From positions 1 to 13,304 of the forward strand of contig JAQIWT010000977.1 in NCBI GenBank assembly GCA_034696485.1: DNA of 13,304 nucleotides, given 5' to 3'. A program made the position numbers and the translations under genes. The DNA is from Isohypsibius dastychi. Its lineage: Eukaryota; Tardigrada; Eutardigrada; Parachela; Isohypsibiidae. Position 1 is the stretch's first letter; each line of letters starts with the position of its first letter. Positions 1-7,001 of the stretch are shown in pieces. The notes under the pieces were generated by a model. The model searched no databases, was not told the origin of the DNA, and saw nothing but the letters and a program-made list of their open reading frames with translations.

Positions 1-87
1 TGTGTGGTATGTGTGGTATGTGTTGTATGAGTGGTGTGGTCTGGTATGAGTGGGATTGTTTCATTTTGGCCCGTAGGTGCCGCCATA
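1..87 (-). repeat. Partial terminal copy of the TATGGCGGCC inverted-repeat element
   Basis: Read on the minus strand, this segment starts TATGGCGGC, runs through a GC-rich hairpin (GGCACCTACGGGCC) and continues into 9-bp-period CACATACCA-type units until the window edge. It matches the terminal arms at 869-1007 and 2588-2679 almost base for base. It is therefore one end of another member of the same family, whose remainder lies outside the window. Position 87 is placed as the boundary because similarity to the other copies stops right after the conserved CCGCCATA. The inner end and any target duplication cannot be seen. Confidence 0.75.
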
Positions 88-376
88 TATCAGAGGGCAA
101 TTATTCGAAACTGTCAACACGACTGCGATCACCAGCAGTTAACATCAAGATCATCTTTCTCACCAGCCTGCTGTGGCGAGGTTCCCTAAATTTCATTCGC
201 TGCCACATGTTTTGGATGACTTGAGCTCCAAGCAAATTCTAAAAATTAAATTAAAATTTGCCTGGACCGTGGCCGGTAATTAGGTTAAACCGCGCTGTGC
301 AAATGAATTCGCGACTAGTCTGGACCGGACCGTCACTGCCATTACCCTACAATACAGTATGCCCCATAGTAACGTG

Positions 377-601
377 TGATGAGATTTGATTGAGTGCTAT
401 GAGTGCTATGAGTGCTATGCGTGCTATGAGTGATATGGGTGGTATAGTATGAGTTGTATGAGTGGTGTGGTATTGTGGCTTGCTATGTGGTCGGCAGTGA
501 ATTACTCGTCTTTTGGCTCTTGGATCTGTTGTATGCACTCCATGAGTGATGTGTCGGTCATGAGTGATGTTGTTTTATTTTTGCCCGTGGGGGCCGCCAT
601 A
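377..601 (-). repeat. Diverged copy of the TATGGCGGCC repeat with expanded 9-bp minisatellite
   Basis: On the minus strand it begins TATGGCGGCCCCCACGGGC, the same terminus as the other copies. It then diverges, and ends in a long run of 9-bp-period units (plus strand TGAGTGCTA and variants, about 389-465). A near-identical sequence sits on both sides: CCATAGTAACGTGT at 365-378 and CCATAGTGACGTGT at 598-611. That could be a degenerate target duplication, or it could reflect similar element ends next to each other. There is no matching inverted arm, so this is a solo or deleted copy. It is clearly older than the copies at 869-2679. Confidence 0.55.
389..465 (+). repeat. 9-bp-period minisatellite (TGAGTGCTA-like units)
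   Basis: About eight units of nine bases, TGAGTGCTA at first and drifting to TGAGTGATA, TGGGTGGTA and TGAGTTGTA. The same period and a related unit (TGTGTGGTA, reverse CACATACCA) occur in the other copies of this repeat at 1-35, 923-958 and 2588-2625. The array therefore belongs to the mobile repeat and was not formed locally. Confidence 0.8.
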
Positions 602-861
602 GTGACGTGTATTCCACACCGAAAACTGACGCATTTTCCAGCCGGAATTCTCGAAAATTTGCTGCCGGGTATTTGTTGGGACGCATGATGAGCGGAGGCA
701 GTAACGACACCGCGTTCAATTATCCCAACTACCTAAGCTCATACGTTCCTTACCGATATAGAACTCTTATTGGCGCGTGGACAGTGAGCAGCAGTCCTCG
801 TGTAGCAACAGCTCCACCGTTGTCGGATAAGAAAATTGGTTTGTGTGATTTGGTCAGATGG

Positions 862-868
862 AACATCG
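862..868. repeat. Target-site duplication, left copy (AACATCG)
   Basis: The 7-mer AACATCG lies directly outside the left terminus (TATGGCGGCC at 869). It occurs again at 2680-2686, directly outside the right terminus (GGCCGCCATA ending at 2679). The exact match at both predicted edges fixes the element boundaries to the base. Confidence 0.75.
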
Positions 869-1007
869 TATGGCGGCCCCTACGGGCCAAAATGAAACAA
901 TACCACTCGTGCCCGACCACATCACTCATACCACACATACCACACATACCACACATCTCAGATCTAGAGTGAGCATCACACAATTCCGGCCACTGAGAAT
1001 GGGTACG

Positions 1008-1814
1008 GCACAAAAGCTCTGTCAGAAAGACAACTCTGGCCACACATGACATTCAACAAACACCACTACAGAGTACACCGACTCATCACACTGACATGAC
1101 GACAAGACTTTTTGTATAACTATCTCCTATGGAAGATGTTGGGTCACCAAGTTTTTTGTCCTCCCGCAGAAAAAGGAGGCCTATGTGAGGTCTATGGTTT
1201 GGTGTCAGTTCAAAAAGAAAAGTTATCGATTGGTCCATTTGATGGGCGAGGGGTGGGGGGTCGACTTTTCCATCCAATCATGATTGCGTTTTCATCCAAA
1301 ACCTATCCTCCTGAACTTCGAGAACAGTTTTTAAGAAAGTTGTGATTTTAAAACAAATGGACGACACTACTCGCCTCAACAGCGGAAAACCATGGATGGT
1401 CGATGGCGTAATCAGCTCCGTATTCTTCACAAGCAAACTTCTTGTGTGGAAGAGAATGTCTCAAAATAACCGACCACTCACACCATGTAAAACATTTCCC
1501 AAAAAAAATTATGATTTTTCATGCACTGCGGTTCAAACGGTAGGCAGATAACGGTAGGCAGATTTAACTGGTGAGAGCGAGGTGATTACGAAGTTAATCC
1601 AAAAATAATTCGTTACTGGAATCCGAGTCTTTTCTGAAACATTTTTTCTTCCGGAAAAGAAAGGGTGGTGGTTGGGTTCACATTTGTAAACTCGCCTCTC
1701 CTCGGTCAGTTATCCAAATAGTCTTGTCGTCATGTCAGTGTGATGAGTCGGTGGAGTGGTGTTTGTTGTATGTCATGTGTGGTCAGAGTTGTCCTTCTGA
1801 TAAAGCGTGTGTGC
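1008..1814. mobile_element. Nested 807-bp inverted-repeat element inside the outer element's left arm
   Basis: The left arm, 1008-1121, and the right arm, 1708-1814, are inverted copies. Shared blocks include GACAACTCTG, CCACACATGACAT, CAACAAACACCACT and CACCGACTCATCACACTGAC, then a matching GACTxTTTG-ATAACT tail. One 7-bp indel (the acagagt region near 1074) separates them. The edges were placed by comparison with the uninterrupted right arm of the host element: GGTACG stops at 1007 and AAGAATATT resumes at 1815. The interior, 1122-1707, shows only short frames with no recognisable product. A clean target duplication is not visible; in the intact arm the site reads ACACACACC, similar to the element's own GCACACACGC tip. 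Confidence 0.85.
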
Positions 1815-2420
1815 AAGAATATTAGAGCTACCAGAATTGGGCGCTTGATAACATCTCCTAATTGCGAAGCCCCGTTTTCGATAGGAAACAGACAGGCTAC
1901 GATCAAGAGACTAGACAGGACGGTAAACCTCAAATTTAAGATATTAAAAGAATAACCAGTACTGAAATTACTGGAAAAATATGGAAGCATGGCCCAAAAA
2001 ATTAGTCATTTTTCAGTGAAAGCATTTTCTTTTTAGTTTGTGTTGGCTGCCCAGGAAAAAATGATATATTCCGTCTATTCACCAAGTAAATAACACGGTC
2101 ATCATGCAATTAAGTGTAACAAAAGAGCAGGCCTGTGTCCTTCTCCAGCTTTCCTTTCTTTCCTTCTGTCTTTAACTCTGCCGCGCTGCCCTAGAAGCAA
2201 TCAGCTCAACGATGTGTTAGTAGCTCTCATTGTTTGGACACACAATGCGATATAATCGCGTAATCCACATCAACATCTTTTATTTATTGAAGGTCTACTT
2301 TGGGTGTCACAAATTTGTTTTTGGTGTTGAAAAAAACTAGATTTTTCAACCAACGCGGTCATATTTTTGAAATGTTTTTATAGTGGAGTTGTCGACCTGT
2401 GCAATTTTTCTTGCGTTCAA

Positions 2421-2471
2421 GCCCCGTTGAATTTTGCAAATTTCTCTCTGACTTCTCTATCGAAACGGGGC
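2421..2471. repeat. Short hairpin GCCCCGTT/AACGGGGC
   Basis: GCCCCGTT at 2421-2428 and AACGGGGC at 2464-2471 are perfect inverted 8-mers around a 35-bp spacer. They lie at the inner edge of the outer element's right arm. Only one of the two 8-mers is conserved in the left arm (AAGCCCCGTTTT near 1867), so the hairpin itself is not a shared part of the arm. Confidence 0.5.
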
Positions 2472-2679
2472 TTCCTCTTATAGCTTTCTGAGATCTTTAT
2501 GCAGCACCCAATTCTGGTCTCCAATATTCTTGGTGTGTGTCGTACCATTGCTCAGTGGCCGGAATTGTGTGATGCTCGCTCTAGATCTGAGATGTGTGGT
2601 ATGTGTGGTATGTGTGGTATGAGTGGTGTGGTGTGGTATGAGTGGTGTCGTTTCATTTTGGCCCGTAGGGGCCGCCATA

Positions 2680-2686
2680 AACATCG
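2680..2686. repeat. Target-site duplication, right copy (AACATCG)
   Basis: An exact second copy of the 7-mer at 862-868, abutting the conserved GGCCGCCATA terminus. Confidence 0.75.
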
Positions 2687-2833
2687 AGCTTCCGTTTACG
2701 GAATTGCCCAACATGATTTTGTCATTTCTATCGGACGATGTCATATCCGGTGACTCCTTCCGGGAAAATCAGGGTATCAGTATCAGTCATTCTAACTGAA
2801 AATAACAAACTTGAGTAACCTTTCGATTTCCAG

Positions 2834-3676
2834 CTTCTTGAAAGATTTCGTCAATTCGACAATCTCTTTGTTTGGCTCTTTGAACGAGTCCACAAATATT
2901 TTCACTCTGCCGATTGATTCCGACCGCCGTCAGTGCAGCTTGAGTCATCAGACTGGCGAAGTGCCATTGCTAACCGCCATGCGTTGGATTACCAAGCTTT
3001 GTGCTGAAAGCAATTCTGTCGATCAACTTTTCAGAGGTACGAGCCTTTAAGCACAAAAAGACAAGGTACAATCAACCTTTTCGATTACCAGATTTGTATA
3101 TGGGAGCTAGAAGATGCTATTCACAATCATCTGTTGTACCGCTTACCACGCGCAATTGCTTGGATTTCTCAGTCTCGTCTGATCAAGTCCTGAGCAGACT
3201 TGTCCCGAATCGCAAAACCCCGAATCCCGAACCGAACCGAATATATTCGGTCGATTCGGGAAATTCGGGTGTTTTTTCCGAACCGAAGATATTCGGGGCA
3301 AGTCTGGTCCTGAGTTTGAACTCAACTGGCTCCTTATTTGGGAACGCTGAGTTTTGCAAGTGAGGCAAACATATTTATATTCAACAGCTATCGTAACTGA
3401 ACACTTTTGCGTATATTTGTAGAAAATTCCTTAGCCCGGATATCATTGGCATTGCATGTTCCTCAGCTGCATCCACTAAGAATACATGCAACATGACTGA
3501 CTTGGTGAATTTGAATGTATTTGCTTGCAATTTCTACCTGTGTGAAGAGCCTGTTGACACAGATATGGTAAACTGCTAAATACGTTGACATCTGGTCTAC
3601 ATTTATGGTTAACATGATTGTTCAGGTGGAAAAACTCCAGAGTATACAATCCACGACTCCAGCGCCGAAATCGTGA
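2834..3676 (+). CDS. Candidate multi-exon gene tail, product unknown
   Basis: Four stretches, 2834-3036, 3092-3359, 3423-3567 and 3626-3676, join in one open frame ending at TGA 3674-3676. The implied introns are 55, 63 and 58 bp. They start GTACGAG, GTGAGG and GTAAAC and end ACCAG, TGTAG and TTCAG, with branch-like TAAC sequences; the sizes match the kinase gene's 54-bp intron. A good acceptor, CGATTTCCAG, precedes 2834. Joining it to the candidate exon upstream (685-2799) needs either the weaker acceptor at 2844 or a lost base. A 112-bp MITE plus its duplication (120 bp in all) sits inside the second exon and keeps the frame. I recognise no family. Other frames here are also partly open, so this model is tentative. 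Confidence 0.3.
3187..3194. repeat. 8-bp target duplication of the hAT-like MITE, left copy
   Basis: GTCCTGAG lies immediately outside the MITE's left end and is repeated exactly at 3307-3314. It fits the nTnnnnAn pattern known for hAT insertions, with T at position 2 and A at position 7. Confidence 0.8.
3195..3306. mobile_element. 112-bp hAT-like MITE
   Basis: The ends are inverted: CAGACTTGTCCCGAAT on the left and CAGACTTGCCCCGAAT on the right strand, 15 of 16 matching. An exact 8-bp direct repeat, GTCCTGAG, abuts both ends. The interior is a self-complementary run of CCGAA and TTCGG units around a perfect palindrome, ACCGAATATATTCGGT (3235-3250). CA-starting short inverted ends, an 8-bp nTnnnnAn duplication and tiny size are what is expected of a hAT-superfamily MITE. 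Nothing in it is coding in its own right. It sits inside a possible exon and, with its duplication, adds 120 bp without a stop in the surrounding frame. Confidence 0.85.
3307..3314. repeat. 8-bp target duplication of the hAT-like MITE, right copy
   Basis: An exact repeat of GTCCTGAG (3187-3194) immediately after the MITE's right terminus CAAGTCTG. Confidence 0.8.
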
Positions 3677-5476
3677 AGATTGAATAGTCCAATGCACGCA
3701 ACTGGTCTGTAGTATCCTCTTTTCATCTTTCTTCCAGTGTTCTCCGGCTTTCATCTTGCACATTTTTAATATATGACTTTGGGTGACTAGACACTCATCC
3801 AGCTCCCTTCCATTTCTTTTGAGACTAATTTTGCGTTTTTTGCCTGGTTACGTTTAGTCGCTATTCATAAATTTCAATTCCAAAATTTGGATGGCTGATA
3901 AATGCTTCACTTGGTTGGCAACACCCATAACATGGAGCTCGATTCCAGGCAAGTAGTTCGCCGGCACGATCGAAAAGAACCTTATGTTTCGTCATGTTCG
4001 GAAGAAGACAGGCTGAAACTCAAAATAACATCCACTTTTAAAGAGTTATGCCGCTGTTGGAAACTGAATCTTGCTGCACTGCAGAGCAGACGATTAAGTC
4101 AACCACAATATGACGGTTCAACCTATACTAAAACGCTTCAAGTACATGTTTTCCTTCATCCGCATGTTTCAGTTTCAATGGCAGCAGTATTCTGCCAGTT
4201 GTTGTTCTTAGCCCGTGTCCAGAACTCTGGCTGCATCTAATAATCTGTCACAGCATTGATCTCGTACTCGTAAGCTTTCATGCTCAGTTGACCCGATAAC
4301 ATAATTCTATGCATTTCTATGCCAGAACCTGCAGCTTGCAGCCAACTTTTCATCATGTTCTATTACTTGAGTTTAAATACAGTAAATTCTCAACCAGATG
4401 TCGAAGTCTTTCTGACGTCCTTCGTTCGTGAATTGAACAGGCTCATCGGCAGTATCAGTGATCCCTCCGACAGTTAAGAAAATCAGTATCAACATTATCA
4501 TCCAAATGGCCACTGATCACACTCGTTTCAGCACTTGCACGACGCATGTCGGTCAGAAAACGACGCTCCCTTGAAGAACCCGGCTGGGCTGGTGCGTAGC
4601 GAAAAACTGAAACATGAAGTCAGCCTCCCGACGTTTTGAACCTCGGCACACCACTGTCAACACTGACCTCAGTCCAGTTCGAAGTGAGCCAAAACCCTTT
4701 TGTCCCTTCTTCTCCCTCTTTTCTCTCTCCATCACTGACTTCTCGCTTTCTTATTTCGTGATAAGACGTTCGCGCTGTATCGACATGGCCGTTTCCGGAC
4801 GTTGACTACACACGTTTTGCACGGCCGCCTTTTTTCACGAAATTTGAGGGGATTGCAGTGCCGTAAGCTGACCCGGTGTTAGTTGGCAACAGTCACATGT
4901 CGGAATGCAACATTACAGAGACGCTAGTGAATGTCGTTCTTGGAAACATCCACACCAGGCCACGTACGTTGTGACATGATCATCTCAATTAGGAAGCGGA
5001 GCGGTGTGTAGAAACCCCTGAAGTTAGATTGGGCAATGGTGGAGATCGGACATGCTTTCTCTCAAGCTGTCAAACATTTTCAAAGCGATGATGTACGGAA
5101 GACTTCATCTCTTTCGTCGCAAACTTTAATCGCAGTTTTGCTTTGGAAACCCTCGTGGAGCTGTGAACACTGTATTTGTGACAGGTGATGATTCTCGGTG
5201 ATTACAGTGCAGGATACAGATATACGAGCGACGCCGATTGTTCATCCACGTAATCAGATCGGAACCACACACTTAATAACTACTGGTCTTGAATACCAGT
5301 TTTCAGCGACAAAACGGAAGATTTGCAGCATTATTGCGACATGAGACAATCTGCAGAGTATGTGTGGCTAGTTCCCGATGATATGAGCACAAACTTAAAG
5401 GGTGATCAACCCTGTGATCGGTCAGTGTTGTTGACAGTCTGCATTAAGGCGCAATATCAATACAAATCTACACCTT
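3677..5476. other. Region without a confident gene
   Basis: This 1.8-kb stretch holds only short open frames. The longest is 3902-4240 (plus, 112 codons, start ATG after CATAAATTT), which has no motif I recognise. Another is a 50-codon frame at 5036-5188 (plus). A possible terminal exon, 4412-4477, follows an acceptor-like TTCTCAACCAG and ends in TAA, but I found no partner in phase. The block 4570-4800 is pyrimidine-rich on the plus strand near 4700-4750. I see no convincing inverted repeat or RNA gene. These may be relics of genes, or chance frames. Confidence 0.4.
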
Positions 5477-5509
5477 CCAGTGTTGTTCCAGTGTTGTTCC
5501 AGTGTTGTT
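5477..5509 (+). repeat. 11-bp x3 tandem repeat (CCAGTGTTGTT)
   Basis: Three exact copies, at 5477-5487, 5488-5498 and 5499-5509. The first CCAG ends a pyrimidine-rich stretch (ATCTACACCTTCCAG) that looks like a 3' splice site, so the repeat offers three acceptor-like CAG sites 11 bp apart. Because 11 is not a multiple of three, each site would put the following sequence in a different frame. Only the third leads into the long open frame 5503-5812 from a donor at 5420. Confidence 0.85.
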
Positions 5510-5812
5510 CATCTGGCGGCCGGGATTTTCGGGACAAGATACATCGCGCAAACCCTCGAAGTTGTGAATTTTATGACCGCCAACCAACTCATTCTCGTTG
5601 AGGCAAGCAGCATACGTTTATCACGCAATGATACAACCTTTCTTGTCCGTACTGTTAGGCAAAACAAATCCGGGATCATTTCCTTGTTCAAATGCGCTTT
5701 GCGTGAATATCTTTCTGACAGCATCCCGAAATTAGACAGCATTCTGAGACAGCACCTCTATACTGAATGTCTAGGATATTTATCACGTCCAGGATCTGTG
5801 ACCTTAAGTTAG
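5503..5812 (+). CDS. Candidate exon, possible STAND/NACHT-protein remnant
   Basis: The frame is open for about 103 codons from the third acceptor-like CAG to TAG at 5810-5812. The middle and end read IISLFKCALREYLSD and then LYTECLGYLSRPG. In fungal NACHT-ankyrin (STAND) proteins, a helical region after the NTPase typically reads LxHxSVxEYL, followed about 20-30 residues later by a CLxYL helix. The spacing here is similar but the match is loose: the usual H and S are absent, and I see no P-loop. A possible preceding exon is open from about 5321 to 5419, ending at a donor-like CG|GTCAGT. The product is probably not functional. It may be only a chance frame. Confidence 0.3.
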
Positions 5813-6336
5813 AGCGAGGCCATAAATCGCTTGTCTGATCTGGTCGAAATGACACCCTAGACCTTTGTGTTCGCTTCCTCTCAACAACATTCTCTGTTTG
5901 ACAGTCAAAAAGTTAAACAATTAACAGAACTTGGTACATCAAAAATAACTATTTGTGGGTCAAGTAAAGAATTTGACTTTAAAATTAATCTGCTCTATAA
6001 GGAAGGCAAGCAAAGTCTGAAGAAATCTGAGATGATGGCTCTAACCGTTTAGACGAAATAAATTCCGGAATCTGTGGGTTTCACTCTGGATCCCGACTGC
6101 CATGCAAATTTTTCAGAATGGGGCTCAAGACGGTGACATGACATTTTTGAACGAATTCGACATCTACTGTTCCGTTGTATGTCTGCCTACTTTGTCTTAG
6201 TCAACGACCCGACATTGACCCTGACACAGCCATGCACACCTTCATATTTGAGATGTCTTTCCGCTAAAGACGGTCCTTGATGCTCGTTCGTTTACGGTAT
6301 TCAGATTAACGGGCCCAATGAAAGTCATGTTATTCT
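5813..6336. other. Region without a confident gene
   Basis: The only sizeable frame is on the plus strand at 5867-6052 (GTG start, Lys/Ser-rich, ending TAG). It is AT-richer than its surroundings and shows no recognisable motif. I see no repeats or inverted ends here. Confidence 0.4.
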
Positions 6337-6403
6337 TCGAAGAAAATGCATCGATTTCGCGTTAATGCATCGATTTCGCAAATGCATCGATTTTGCTTTC
6401 TTC
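6337..6403 (+). repeat. 15-bp x3 repeat (ATGCATCGATTTCGC) framed by inverted 8-mers
   Basis: ATGCATCGATTTCGC occurs at 6345-6359 and 6364-6378, with a one-base variant (ATTTTGC) at 6381-6395. The copies are separated by short unlike spacers of 4 and 2 bp. The set is bracketed by perfect inverted 8-mers, CGAAGAAA at 6337-6344 and TTTCTTCG at 6396-6403. Each unit contains the palindromes ATGCAT and ATCGAT. This could be a cluster of protein-binding sites or a small foldback; the sequence alone does not say which. Confidence 0.75.
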
Positions 6404-7001
6404 GCCGACCTGATGGGGATTGGTGGAGAGTTCCGGTTAGGTTAATAATTGCTCTTAACTGGAGTTTATCCTTTTGATGAGCAAAATCGATCAATTTTAG
6501 AAATATGTACTCGGGCAGTCAGAAATTTGTGGGCTATCCGTTGCGCCAAGAAGCAGCAGAATCGGCTGAACTGGACCCTGAATACTGCAAGAGGTCCTAA
6601 AATCCGGCGGACAATAGATCGGACCACCGAGTTGTGTTTGGAAAATTAGTGGTGCTGCACGTATTGCGGGAAGGAGCAAGTTCTGCTGATAAACAAATGT
6701 GTGGATGTGACCTTCAATCGAAACACGATGTCCTTTCATTTCCGAACAGCTATAAGCCGCAGTCATTCAAAATCGGAACCCCGCCAATTAACCCAGTGCC
6801 AAAAGGTAATTCACTCTTGCGCCGATATCAACGTCAATCTGGTTTTGAAGCATTAACAGTGTTCGCTCTCTCCCGAAGTTTTTAAGCTTTGAAAGATTGA
6901 AGAAAGATGGAAGAACTGAATAATTTTGTGAAGGTCTAGAACTTCAAAACATGGTTAAAGATTGACTCGCATGTGTTACAAATCGGATTATTGTTGCGTG
7001 T
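6404..7001. other. Region without a confident gene, downstream of the kinase
   Basis: This is the 3' flank of the minus-strand kinase gene. A plus-strand frame at 6449-6649 starts LLTGVYPFDEQN, which looks like kinase subdomain X, but a TAA precedes it and no other kinase motif is nearby. Frames at 6634-6885 (plus) and 6497-6766 (minus) overlap and show nothing recognisable. I saw no clear polyadenylation signal. Confidence 0.4.

Larger units (their letters stand above)
869..2679. mobile_element. Non-autonomous inverted-repeat transposon with ~215-bp arms, interrupted by a second element
   Basis: The right arm is about 2453-2679. Its inverted partner is split into 869-1007 and 1815-1888, and the two pieces join in the right order once the 807-bp insert is removed. 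Both ends read TATGGCGGCCCCTACGGGCC, a potential terminal hairpin, followed by CACATACCA minisatellite units, AGATCTAGA, a CCGGCCACTGAG stretch and an AAGCCCCGTTT block. The centre, 1889-2452, holds no recognisable protein. The original element was about 1 kb. The long arms and 7-bp AACATCG duplication resemble Mutator-like or foldback DNA elements, but I cannot assign a superfamily: Mutator-like elements usually give 8-10 bp duplications. No transposase is present. Confidence 0.85.
685..2799 (+). pseudogene. Candidate gene exon split by transposon insertion
   Basis: An open frame starts at the double ATG at 685/688 and runs to 868, where the inverted-repeat element begins. Taking out the element and one copy of its 7-bp duplication, the frame continues without a shift from 2687: TGG-AAC-ATC-G plus AG-CTT. 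It stays open to a TGA at 2797-2799, 98 codons in all. The part after the junction reads LPFTELPNMILSFLSDD. I recognise no domain. GT donor-like sites at 2774, 2780 and 2786 could join it to the exons downstream, but they do so in frame only through a second acceptor at 2844. The two visible facts are the duplication and the continuous frame; that this is a real gene is inference. It could also be a chance open frame. Confidence 0.35.

Noticed and set aside
389-958. Tandem repeats as a CRISPR array
   Set aside because: The 9-bp units are contiguous with no unique spacers, and the same units recur in every copy of a mobile repeat.
3476-3763. 95-codon minus-strand frame as a gene
   Set aside because: No recognisable motif. 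It overlaps plus-strand intron-like signals, and its length is within what chance gives here.
4600-4680. tRNA- or SINE-like T-arm (minus strand CCGAGGTTCAAAACGTCGG)
   Set aside because: No matching A box, acceptor stem or anticodon arm can be built around it, so it is not a tRNA gene.
6449-6490. LLTGVYPFDEQN looks like kinase subdomain X on the plus strand
   Set aside because: A TAA lies directly before it. No catalytic loop, DFG or other subdomain is found in any nearby frame, and the similarity covers only about a dozen residues. Probably coincidence.
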